Shown: positions 56,461-64,000 of the stretch, in pieces
Layout of the letters: each line of letters begins with the position of its first letter
Position numbering within the stretch: the first letter of the stretch is position 1
Source of the DNA: Prevotella falsenii DSM 22864 = JCM 15124
GTDB taxonomy: Bacteria; Bacteroidota; Bacteroidia; Bacteroidales; Bacteroidaceae
Length of the DNA stretch: 64,000 bases
Direction of reading: 5' to 3'
Assembly: GCF_000613945.1 (NCBI RefSeq)
Contig: NZ_BAJY01000002.1
Location: 62,001-126,000 of the forward strand
Position numbers and translations under genes: made by a program
The notes under the pieces: model-generated
What the model was told of the DNA's origin: nothing
Database searches by the model: none
The model's input: the letters and a program-made list of their open reading frames with translations, nothing else

Positions 56461-56712
56461 ATCTTTTTATTAAATATAATTATACTTTTGTGCAAAGTAA
56501 CGAAATATTTTTTAAAAAGGAAAGGATTTTATGATAAAATTTAAATGTCGCTGTCTGCCAAGCAAAAAGTTTTATCAGGACTGTAATAAATTTAAATAAA
56601 CGTGCTTTATTATCAGATAAATTCACGATATTTGCAGGTTGAATGCCATTCTGCGGTTTAACGACTGCTTTGGTAAATACTTTATTTGATTAAAAATCAT
56701 ACAATTATAACA

Positions 56713-57758
56713 ATGAAGAAATATCTATTTTTCCTGATGTTTACGGTGCTTTTCGGTGCCAAAGTTAATGCACAAAAGAAGTTTTCCGTTTACGGAGTCG
56801 GCTTCTACAATCAAGAAAACCTTTTCGATTACACACACGACGAAGGTAAGAACGATATGGCATTTACCCCCAATGGGTCGTATAAATGGAATAAAATGAA
56901 GTATGAGAGCAAGTTGCGTAATATGTCTAAAGTGCTTGCTGAAATGGGAACAGATGTTCTTCCTAACGTTGGCTGTGCTTTATAGGCTTGTCTGAAGTTG
57001 AAAATGCGCATGTTTTAGACGACTTGACAGCGCAGCCGGCACTCGCTGCCCGTGGTTACAAGTACGTTCATATTGAAGGACCCGACAGGCGCGGTATCGA
57101 TTGCGCCTTGATTTATAATCCTAAGTTCTTCACAGTGCGCGATACAAAGCTCGTTCCGTACGTTTATGAGCGTGCAGAAGATGCCAAACGCGCCACCCGT
57201 GGATTTCTTACTGTAAGCGGAACAATGGCAGACGAGCACGTAACCGTGGTTGTATGCCACTGGCCAAGCCGTGGCGCGGGTTCTTATTATCGCGAATTGG
57301 CCGGTAAACAAGTAAAGGTTTTGAAGGATTCGCTTTTACAAGACGACCCCAATGTGAAAGTTCTTGTAATGGGAGATATGAACGACGACCCGACAAACAA
57401 GAGTATGTACGAATGTCTATCGGCTAAAGCAAACATCGAAGAAGTGGGTGCGGGTGATATGTATAACCCTTGGTACAACGTCTTGGCAAAAGAAAACATA
57501 GGCACTTTGCAGTATCAAGGCAAGTGGAACTTGTTCGACCAGATTGTGATGACGCCAAACTTCTTGAACAAGAACAATCAAAAAGATTTTTCAAGTTTGA
57601 AGTATTGGAAGCATCAAGTGTTCCGTCGTGATTATCTTTTCCAAGAAACAGGCAAGTATAAAGGCAACACCAAGCGTACAACTGCCGGCGGTGTATGGCT
57701 TGACGGATATTCGGACCACCTCCCGGTAGTAGTTTATTTGATGAAGGAACAAAAGTAA
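56713..57758 (+). pseudogene. Exported endonuclease/exonuclease/phosphatase family nuclease (frameshifted)
   Basis: DNase I-like metal-dependent phosphodiesterase fold. ATG 56713 gives a signal peptide (KKYLFFLMFTVLFGAKVNAQ) and YGVGFYNQENLFDY. The frame ends at 56985, just before LSEVENAHVLDDL (Mg-binding Glu), which is open in the next frame and continues with VVVCHWPSRGAGSYY, VLVMGDMNDDPTNKS and GYSDHLPVVVY to 57758. The join expects GCAF-IGLSEVENA, so one T is missing in GCTTT(T)ATAGG near 56981. The glycosylase-family gene starts immediately after its stop, then udk: an operon. Confidence 0.9.
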
Positions 57759-58340
57759 ATGGAGGTAGAAACTCATCCATTTGAACCGTGGCTGCCTGCC
57801 AATGCCAAGTTGCTGATGCTCGGAACGTTCCCGCCTGCGCCCAAACGGTGGGCAATGGAATGGTATTATCCGAACTTCACGAACGACATGTGGCGCATAT
57901 TCGGGCTGATATTCTTTGGCGACAAGTTGCATTTCGTTGATGAAGAGAACAAGACTTACAAGCTGAACGAGTTGAAACAGTTCTTAAAGCAAAAAGGTGT
58001 GGCATTGTTCGATACCGCCTTGCGCATACGAAGAACCACGGGAACTGCTTCCGATAAGGATTTGGAAATAGTGGAACCTGCCGACCTTGACGGAATGTTG
58101 CGTTCGTTGCCGGACTGTAAAGCCGTATTGGCAGCAGGGCAACTTGCCACTAAAGTCTTTACCGAACACTACAATATAGATGCTCGTAATTTAAAGATGG
58201 GAGAGTACAGAACGTTCAACTTTGAAGGCAGAACGCTGAAATTATACCGACAACCCAGCAGTAGTCGTGCCTATCCGATGAAGGTTGAGAAGAAAGCGGT
58301 GTACTACGAACAGATGTTTAAGGAAATACAGATAATTTAA
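57759..58340 (+). CDS. Uracil-DNA glycosylase superfamily protein
   Basis: A 193-residue cytoplasmic protein. The N-terminal LLMLGTFPPAPKRWAMEWYYPN is the phosphate/uracil-binding region of the UDG superfamily (GxxPP-like), and the later QPSSSRAYPMK resembles the C-terminal H/S-P motif. Substrate is not certain; it could act on other modified bases. Start ATG 57759 adjoins the nuclease stop; the gap to udk is 2 nt, so the three genes are one transcript. Its pairing with a nuclease and a nucleoside kinase suggests nucleic-acid metabolism. Confidence 0.8.
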   Translation: MEVETHPFEPWLPANAKLLMLGTFPPAPKRWAMEWYYPNFTNDMWRIFGLIFFGDKLHFVDEENKTYKLNELKQFLKQKGVALFDTALRIRRTTGTASDKDLEIVEPADLDGMLRSLPDCKAVLAAGQLATKVFTEHYNIDARNLKMGEYRTFNFEGRTLKLYRQPSSSRAYPMKVEKKAVYYEQMFKEIQII

Positions 58341-58342
58341 AT

Positions 58343-58975
58343 ATGCACGAGAATATAACGATAATAGGGATAGCAGGTGGCACAGGCTCAGGAAAGACCA
58401 CTGTCGTGAATAAGGTTGTAGAAGCATTGCCCCCTCATCATGTGGCTGTAGTGCCGTTGGATTCGTATTACAACGATACCACCGAAATGACCGAAGAGGA
58501 ACGCAGAGCCATTAACTTTGACCATCCGGACGCTTTCGATTGGAAGTTGCTGACCAAGCAAGTAAACGATTTGCGCAATGGAATAGCCATCGAGCAACCT
58601 ACTTACAGTTATTTGGCTTGCAACCGTCTGCCCGAAACCATTCACGTAGAGCCAAAGCCGGTGATTATTATCGAGGGAATTATGACGCTTTTGAATAAGA
58701 AGCTACGCGATGTAATGGATTTGAAGGTGTTTGTAGACTGCGATTCCGACGAGCGTCTGATACGTAATATCGAGCGTGATATAATAGAACGCGGACGCGA
58801 TGTCGCAACAGTCGTAGACCGATACCGCAAGGTTTTGAAACCAATGCACGAACAGTTTATCGAGCCTACCAAACGTTATGCAGATATAATTATTCCGCAA
58901 GGCGGCGACAATGCAAAGGGTATTGGCATTCTGTGTAGTTATATTAAAGGCTTGGTTCCGCAGGTTAAGGACTAA
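58343..58975 (+). CDS. udk: Uridine kinase
   Basis: Phosphorylates uridine and cytidine, salvaging nucleosides. 210 residues with P-loop GIAGGTGSGKTTVVNKV (residues 9-25), substrate segment LDSYYNDTTEMTEEER and FDHPDAFDW, and the LID region ERDIIERGRDVATVVDRY, all typical. It is third in the nuclease operon, which links extracellular nucleic-acid digestion with cytoplasmic salvage. Confidence 0.96.
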   Translation: MHENITIIGIAGGTGSGKTTVVNKVVEALPPHHVAVVPLDSYYNDTTEMTEEERRAINFDHPDAFDWKLLTKQVNDLRNGIAIEQPTYSYLACNRLPETIHVEPKPVIIIEGIMTLLNKKLRDVMDLKVFVDCDSDERLIRNIERDIIERGRDVATVVDRYRKVLKPMHEQFIEPTKRYADIIIPQGGDNAKGIGILCSYIKGLVPQVKD

Positions 58976-59009
58976 AGAGTTCTTGCAAGAAACAGTCTGT
59001 TTTACCTGA

Positions 59010-59298
59010 ATTCGGCACGAAGAGAGCAGGTAAAGCAGACTATCTCACTGATGTTTTTAAGCAAGTCCGTTAATGAAAGAGTGAGCGTTCTTCCGTTTAA
59101 CTTTGTAAAGATAATTCCCTTAAAAAGTGATAATTTCGATTTGGCGTTGCGAAAGCGTAGGTTTTGCAACGCAAAACCTACGGTTTTACCCTGCAAAACA
59201 GCCGCTTTTGCAATGCAAAACAATAGGTTTTGTAATGCGTTGATGGGCAGAGGGTTAAGTAATAGTTGTGCTTGCGAAAAATATTTACGTTTTTATCA
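59010..59298 (+). repeat. Family A repeat element (copy 7, extended)
   Basis: Core of exactly 88 bp at 59149-59236 with core types GCGTAGG, CCTACGG, CAGCCGC and CAATAGG. The upstream extension (59010-59100) matches the extensions of copies 1 and 4 and ends in CCTGAATTCGGCACGAAG, related to the 19-bp ends of family C. Confidence 0.88.
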
Positions 59299-59390
59299 TC
59301 TTCTTTTCGCGGTACTGTCCTATAAAAGTGTGTACACCCACGATATTCCGTTTATCAACCGGCGGCTTCGTATTTATAAAAGGCAATAAG

Positions 59391-59430
59391 AAAAGCCATA
59401 TCTTCGATAACACTGAAGATATGGCTTTTT
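59391..59430. terminator. Bidirectional terminator
   Basis: AAAAGCCATATCTTC and GAAGATATGGCTTTT are perfect complements around a 9-nt loop, followed by T. It separates udk from the convergent small gene. Confidence 0.88.
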
Positions 59431-59465
59431 ATGTTTAATGAATTCTTGTTAAGGTTTCGGAATTC

Positions 59466-59633
59466 TTATTCTTCCCATTCGGTAGTAAAGTCTTCGTCGA
59501 ATGTAGACTCTTTGCTGTCGCTGTCTTCCGGATTCATTTCTCCTGATATACGGATTATCGGGTTTTCGAGTAGTTCATCTGTTAGAACTACTGTTGCTAC
59601 CAATGGGGTTTTATATTCTTTTTTGTTCATCAT
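59466..59633 (-). CDS. Small acidic conserved-type protein
   Basis: A 55-residue acidic protein, MMNKKEYKTPLVATVVLTDE then LLENPIIRISGEMN and a tail ending in EDFTTEWEE. No signal peptide or membrane segment. Its start lies 11 nt after the BspA-like stop on the same strand, so it is co-transcribed with the leucine-rich surface protein. I recognise the style as a Prevotella-type short protein beside surface genes, but no function is known. It is a real gene by composition and spacing; a plus-strand overlapping frame is a shadow. Confidence 0.65.
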   Translation of the reverse strand: MMNKKEYKTPLVATVVLTDELLENPIIRISGEMNPEDSDSKESTFDEDFTTEWEE

Positions 59634-59644
59634 CTAATCTTGTT

Positions 59645-62167
59645 TTATTTTATTATAATCTTCTTACCGTTGTGAATGTAGATACCTGATGTTGGATTTT
59701 CTATGCGTACTCCTTGTAAGGTATAATAGTAGTCTGTGCTTGCTTTGTCTGTAGTCTTTATGTTCGCAATGGCATTGACTGTTGGTGAGACGAAGTTCAT
59801 CTCAAATTCCTTTGCTGCGGCCGTACCTGAAAGTTCACCGACGATGCTTGTTGGCATTGATAACCAGCATTTGTTATAAGCAATGGTACCGTTCTTTCTG
59901 AAATATTTAAACTTGCCGTCTTGCAATCCAAGGTTGGTGTACTTTACACCATTTTTCATTTCTGTCATTGTTACTTTTGTTGCATCGGTAGCAAACGAAA
60001 GATAGTTCTTCTGCGTAGAAACAGGAGTTAGGTTCTCTTCTTCTCCAATACGATAAGTTGCATTTTCTTCGCTATTGCCTTTAAGAATTACACCAACATA
60101 TTGCTCGTATTCCACATTGTCTGCTGTGTATTTGCCAATGCGTGCAGGCACATACTTGCCTTCGGCTTTGCCTGCAACCTTGATAGGCTCCATAGTGGCA
60201 TTGCCCGTTTGGTTTTGCACGGTAGCATTAGCAGCCACGTATGCTGTTAGTGTAGAATTTGAAAGGTCCACATCAAAGTCGCGTCCCATTGTCTTCAAGC
60301 CGCTTGCAGGCAACTTGACGGGGATTTCGTATGCATACTTGAGACTTTTCCATTTATTAGGATTTTTATACTTGTTGCTGTCGTAAACGGATTTCCTTAA
60401 ATAAACCGTAGTGGATTTTGGAAATTCCGGAAATCTGTTTCTTATAGGAGAATCGAGCACCGGGGGAGTTGCCGGCAACATGTATATACTTGTAACATCA
60501 GTATTTGTTACGATTCCATAGCTTCCCATGTGATAGTTTCTATTGTCGTTTTTGTTGTACTTGCCGATAGATTTTACATTGGCAGGAATGGTAAGTTCCT
60601 TGAGTTTCTTGTTTTCAGCAAAAGCACCTGCATATATTGTTTCCAGACTTGTGGGTAAAGTAATATGTGTTAAGCTATTATATGAAAGTGCACCTTCTTG
60701 AATGGTTTCTACGCCGGCAGGAACCGTATAGGAAACTCGACGGTCGGACTTGGCAGGGTATGCCAGTAGTGTCTTTTTATCAGCTGTAAAAAGAACGCCA
60801 TCTATTGCTGTGTAGTTATTATTGCCGGGTTCGACTATAAATTTCTCAAGGTTTACTGTTTGAAGGAATGCACAAGGTTCTATAGAAGTAACACCTGAAG
60901 GAATGGTAACGCTGGCGCAGGCTGTATTATGGAATGCACCAAGACCTATTTTCTTTAAGCTCTGTGGAAGAGTGAAGTCTTTTTAAGGGAGCTGCATCTT
61001 GAAAAAGCACCTTCATGAATAGCCTCTAATTTGTTATAGAATTTAACATCCTTCAAACGTCTGCATTCGCTAAAAGCTCTTTCGCCAATAGTTCGTAAAT
61101 CTTTTGAGAGGTCTATTGTGGGCAGTGAATTACAGTACTCAAAAGCACCATCGTGAATTGCTTCAATCTTGCCGGACAGCTTTACATCTCTAAGATTCTT
61201 GTTGCTTCTAAAACAAAAAGAAGGAATATAGGTTAAGACGCAATCGTCCGGAATGGTAAGTTTTTCAAGACTTCCACAGTTATTAAATGCCTCAACTCCC
61301 AAAGAACTCAAAGTCTTAGAAAATGTGATTTCTTTTAGTGCATTACAACTTTGAAAAGCATTACGCTCAATGCTTTCTAATTTTGAAGGAAGTTGGGTTG
61401 TCAAGCTCTTGCACTCAGAAAAAGCGTATCTCCCTATTTTTAATACCGTTTCCGGAATAATAAAAGAAGGCAACTTCTCTGACTTAGTGAGAAAATAAGA
61501 TGGAATGTATGTATAGTTTTCTCCTCGCTCAAAAGTAAGCGATGTAAGATTTTTACATCCATAAAAAGTCCCGAATATGCTGTTAGCAGCTTCCCCTCCA
61601 CCATCATTTAATGTTGTTATATGTTTCGGAATGATGATAGATGTGAGTATGTTGTTTGAAAAGGCATCGCCTGAAAGCTCCTTTACGGTTGTCGGGAAGT
61701 TGAAGTTGGTGGCATCTTTTTTACAAGGGAAGTAAAACAAGTGTTGTCATATCTTTATTGTAAAGTATGCCGTCTTGCACGGTGTAAGCGTTGTTTTCTC
61801 CTTGTATTTTTATTTCTGTCAATACTTCTGAAGCACCAAAAGCTCCGGTTGCTATTGTTTTTACTGTAGAAGGAAGCGTGATAGATGTTACTGTTTTATT
61901 AGACTGAGAACGGATAAAGTGCGATGCGATATTTGTTACATCGTATGTTCTTCCTTTCCATTCTGCAGTCGGGGGAATAACAATATCTCCACTTTTGCTT
62001 GTTCGTGTAACAGTAGCTGAAGCATCAGGTTTTGTAATGTCTTCCACGACAAAAGTAAATCCATTACTCTCAAAGCTTATTCTATTTTGTTTTTGTGCTG
62101 AAATTGGCACTACCGGCAATAGCATGACCAAAGTCGCAATGGCCATAGCTTTAAATAATTTAATCAT
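59645..62167 (-). pseudogene. BspA-like leucine-rich repeat T9SS cargo protein (two frameshifts)
   Basis: Surface LRR_5-type protein of about 840 residues in reconstruction. ATG 62167 gives a signal peptide (KLFKAMAIATLVMLLPVVPISAQ). Repeats such as LPSTVKTIATGAFGASEVL and CKSLTTQLPSKLESIERNAF follow. The frame breaks near 61737 (one extra T: DMTTLV then YFPCKKDATNF) and again near 60984 (one missing A: CSSLK then DFTLPQSLKKIGLGAF). The last segment ends with the T9SS type A domain (YYTLQGVRIENPTSGIYIHN, GKKIIIK). Such proteins bind host matrix or other bacteria in related oral species; this is by family, not shown here. Confidence 0.88.
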
Positions 62168-62325
62168 AAAAAATATATTTACTTTATAGGTATTTATTCG
62201 TATTTTATATTTGATAGTCTCTTTTGAAGCTATATGACGGTGCAAAGGTAAAAAAATATTTATTTAATGCCCAAATAGAATACAAAAATCTTCTCTTTTT
62301 TTCTTTATTTTAGGGAAATATTTGC

Positions 62326-62333
62326 TATTTTTG
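62326..62333 (+). promoter_or_regulatory. -7 box of cupin gene
   Basis: TATTTTTG, 21 nt before the start codon at 62355; no clear -33 box. Confidence 0.45.
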
Positions 62334-62354
62334 TACAAATTTTAAAATATCGTT

Positions 62355-62687
62355 ATGGTAATAGATTTTGAGAAAATAGCAGAGGAACACATACAAGGTT
62401 TCAAAGGGGGAGAAGGAAAGTTAGACACCCGTAACTATGTAGACGATAAAGCTCGGATAATGTATTCGACGCTTCGCCCCGGTGCACGAAGTGGCGAACA
62501 CGAGCACAGCGGAACGTTTGAGGTGATGTATGTGATTAGTGGCGAACTGACAGTGCACTACGATGGCGTAGAAGAAGTTGTCAGAATGGGGCAGGTGCAT
62601 TATTGTCCTGATGGGCACAAGCACTGGTTCGAGAACAGAACCGACCACGATGTGGTTTATTTTGCCATTGTTCCTACATTGGGTTAA
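62355..62687 (+). CDS. Cupin domain-containing protein
   Basis: A 110-residue single-domain cupin. The metal-binding motif 1 reads GEHEHSGTFEVMYVISGELTV (G(x)5HxH(x)3,4E(x)6G, with H of EHEH and E present) and motif 2 is GQVHYCPDGHKHWFENRT (GxxxxxPxxxxH). All ligands are present, so it probably binds a metal. Function open; small cupins include isomerases, dioxygenases and sensors. Convergent with the DUF1573 gene. Confidence 0.9.
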   Translation: MVIDFEKIAEEHIQGFKGGEGKLDTRNYVDDKARIMYSTLRPGARSGEHEHSGTFEVMYVISGELTVHYDGVEEVVRMGQVHYCPDGHKHWFENRTDHDVVYFAIVPTLG

Positions 62688-62768
62688 GACGTGTTCTAAA
62701 AGTTCCTTGTCAGGATAAACCAAAACTTGGAACTTGCCTAAAGATGGAAGTCGGTTTCTATTCAATAG

Positions 62769-62806
62769 AAAAGCGAGAAACCAACGGCTCTTGGTTTCTC
62801 GCTTTA
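62769..62806. terminator. Bidirectional terminator between cupin and DUF1573 genes
   Basis: AAAGCGAGAAACC pairs with GGTTTCTCGCTTT around an eight- to ten-nt loop. Confidence 0.85.
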
Positions 62807-62824
62807 TTCTTATGTATGTGTCTC

Positions 62825-63211
62825 TTATTTCCCTTCCATTACACCTTCTATATATAAGCGTGTCATTTCGGTTTTGGCATTCGACTTTATTGTAATGCTC
62901 TTTTTAAAATGTCCGGGAAATTTGCCTTGTCCGTTGTAAGTAATTTCTATTGAGCCTTTCTGTCCGGGAGCAATAGGGCGTTTGTCGTATTTGGGCACTG
63001 TACAACCGCAACTTGCTACTACTTGATTGATGACCAAAGGCGCATTACCTACATTCGTAAAAGTATAGACTGCCTTTTTAACCGGTGCGCTTTCAGGGAA
63101 AGTACCAACGTTAATCGTTATTTGGTCAAACTTAATTTCTGCTTGATTTTGTGCAGATGCCATTGTGGTACCAATGAACATCAGCAATATTGCCATTAAA
63201 AACTTTTTCAT
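62825..63211 (-). CDS. Exported DUF1573 domain protein
   Basis: A 128-residue protein with a signal peptide (KKFLMAILLMFIGTTMASA). The DUF1573 pattern is clear: FTNVGNAPLVINQVVASCGC with TVPKYDKRPIAPGQKGSI. The family is a periplasmic Ig-like (ASH/MSP-like) domain with two conserved Cys (CGC). Function unknown. A TATTTTTG -7 box on the minus strand lies at 63248-63241. Confidence 0.93.
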   Translation of the reverse strand: MKKFLMAILLMFIGTTMASAQNQAEIKFDQITINVGTFPESAPVKKAVYTFTNVGNAPLVINQVVASCGCTVPKYDKRPIAPGQKGSIEITYNGQGKFPGHFKKSITIKSNAKTEMTRLYIEGVMEGK

Positions 63212-63379
63212 ATATCTATCTTTTGTTTTTATTGTAGATGCAAAAATAGCGATAAAGTTTATTCTTTCTTTCCAAATTCACCTAAATTAACGGCTTTTTA
63301 CAGTTCCTTAACGTAGTTATTGTCGTGTATGCTAACAAATTTGAAATCGAATGCCTTGTTGAAGAGTATTCAGTCTTGC

Positions 63380-63535
63380 ATTTTTGCGTTGCGAAAGCGG
63401 CTCTTTTGTGATGCAAAACCTACGCTTTTACCGTGCAAAACAGCTGCTTTTGGAATGCAAAACAATAGGTTTTGCAATGTGCTGATAGAGACGTGATTAT
63501 ACGATACTTGCGCTTGTGAAAAATATTTATAGCTT
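63380..63535 (+). repeat. Family A repeat element (copy 8)
   Basis: Core of exactly 88 bp at 63391-63478 with core types GCGGCTC, CCTACGC, CAGCTGC, CAATAGG. The upstream flank is degenerate: the TTTGTAAAGATAATTC box is not recognisable. Trailing flank CTTGTGAAAAATATTTA is present. Confidence 0.85.
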
Positions 63536-63719
63536 TTACTCCTGTTTTCTGCTTATAGAACGATGAATGAAGACGAAGCTGTGTAACACCTAAAAGGCTC
63601 ATCTGTTTAGATAAGATGAAGTTATAGTGTTGTCCATAATAACCGTTGATGCCCATATTGTTAAATTGGAAAAGACAAAAAACGGCTCCAAGATACAGCG
63701 TTTTGAAGCCATTTCCGTA

Positions 63720-64000
63720 TTATTGGTTTATCAGCCAATCTCTAAGAATAATGGCATGGTTGCAGCTTTCGCTTTTTGCACCATACAATAATGTTACATT
63801 GTTCGACTCGAGAAGTTCTTTAATATGGTTGGCAAAAGGCGTTGCCTCCGGATTATTGTTAAGTTCCGAACGGTATTTTTCGGCAAATGTAGCGTAGTTT
63901 TCCTCCTTGTGTCCAAACCATTTGCGTAATTCGGGCGAAGGACTAATTGCTTTGTTCCATTCGTCGATACACGCTTTTTCCTTCGCAATACCCCTTGGCC
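63720..64000 (-). CDS. DUF488 family protein (partial, C-terminus only)
   Basis: The minus-strand frame open to the window edge reads GIAKEKACIDEWNKAISPSP, then ELRKWFGHKEENYATFAEKY and VTLLYGAKSESCNHAIILRD, ending LINQ at 63720. ELRKWFGH and VTLLYGAK are hallmarks of the C-terminal half of DUF488 proteins. The N-terminus is beyond the window, so full length and start are unknown. A shadow frame exists on the same strand. Confidence 0.85.
   Translation of the reverse strand, partial: PRGIAKEKACIDEWNKAISPSPELRKWFGHKEENYATFAEKYRSELNNNPEATPFANHIKELLESNNVTLLYGAKSESCNHAIILRDWLINQ

Noticed and set aside
53686..56534. Plus-strand frames antisense to the 53878 receptor
   Set aside because: Antisense to a clear receptor with signal peptide and barrel end.
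5430..63535. Family A elements as Rho-independent terminators
   Set aside because: Conventional stem-plus-T-run terminators are found separately beside several copies, so the elements do not need to serve this role.

Overview
The window is chromosomal DNA of an anaerobic Bacteroidales bacterium. The best fit is an oral-type Prevotella (P. intermedia/nigrescens-like), inferred from gene content and not from any database search. Support comes from promoters of the Bacteroidetes type (TTTG, about 20 nt, TAnnTTTG), moderate GC, weak Shine-Dalgarno use, Type IX secretion (T9SS) sorting domains, TonB receptors, the DUF5112/DUF5113 kinase with its regulator, and the ssb-gldE-phosphopantetheinyl transferase order.

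Layout: 0-10 kb holds a truncated uvrA, a WG-repeat-like protein, a Fic protein, nth, a DUF2461 protein and a LacI-type regulator. 10-15 kb holds an unusual two-module sensor kinase (frameshifted), its response regulator and a membrane protein. 15.6-16.2 kb is a five-gene tRNA cluster (Pro, Gly, Leu, Leu, Gly). 16-24.4 kb holds ssb, gldE, a phosphopantetheinyl transferase, a MORN-repeat protein, glgB, a membrane protein and a frameshifted glycerate kinase. 24.4-35 kb holds mltG, cutC with an alpha-L-fucosidase, a Tyr/Gly-rich exported protein with an OmpP1/FadL-like porin, a U32 peptidase and a zinc-ribbon membrane protein. 35-44 kb holds a TonB receptor, a 22-bp minisatellite, rng with a 29-codon ribosomal-type gene and an HU gene, a type II pantothenate kinase, a sodium:solute symporter and a glutathione peroxidase. 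44-48.6 kb is a tandem pair of Omp28-like T9SS cargo proteins.

50-59 kb is the most coherent system. A TonB receptor is followed by two surface lipoproteins carrying OB-fold/anchor-type domains. A divergent transcript encodes a secreted endonuclease/exonuclease/phosphatase, a uracil-DNA-glycosylase-family protein and uridine kinase. A DRGH-type secreted nuclease lies nearby. I infer an extracellular nucleic-acid scavenging locus. 59-64 kb holds a small acidic protein, a BspA-like leucine-rich T9SS cargo protein, a cupin, a DUF1573 protein and a truncated DUF488 gene.

Two global features stand out. First, one intergenic repeat element occurs eight times. Seven copies contain exactly four 22-bp units (88 bp) with a conserved CAAAA/TTTTG frame, a variable core and a position-specific tail; one copy has collapsed to a single unit. 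Other short inverted-repeat (MITE-like) elements also occur. Second, at least seven genes carry single-base frameshifts, mostly at short homopolymers, which points to sequence error or recent decay.
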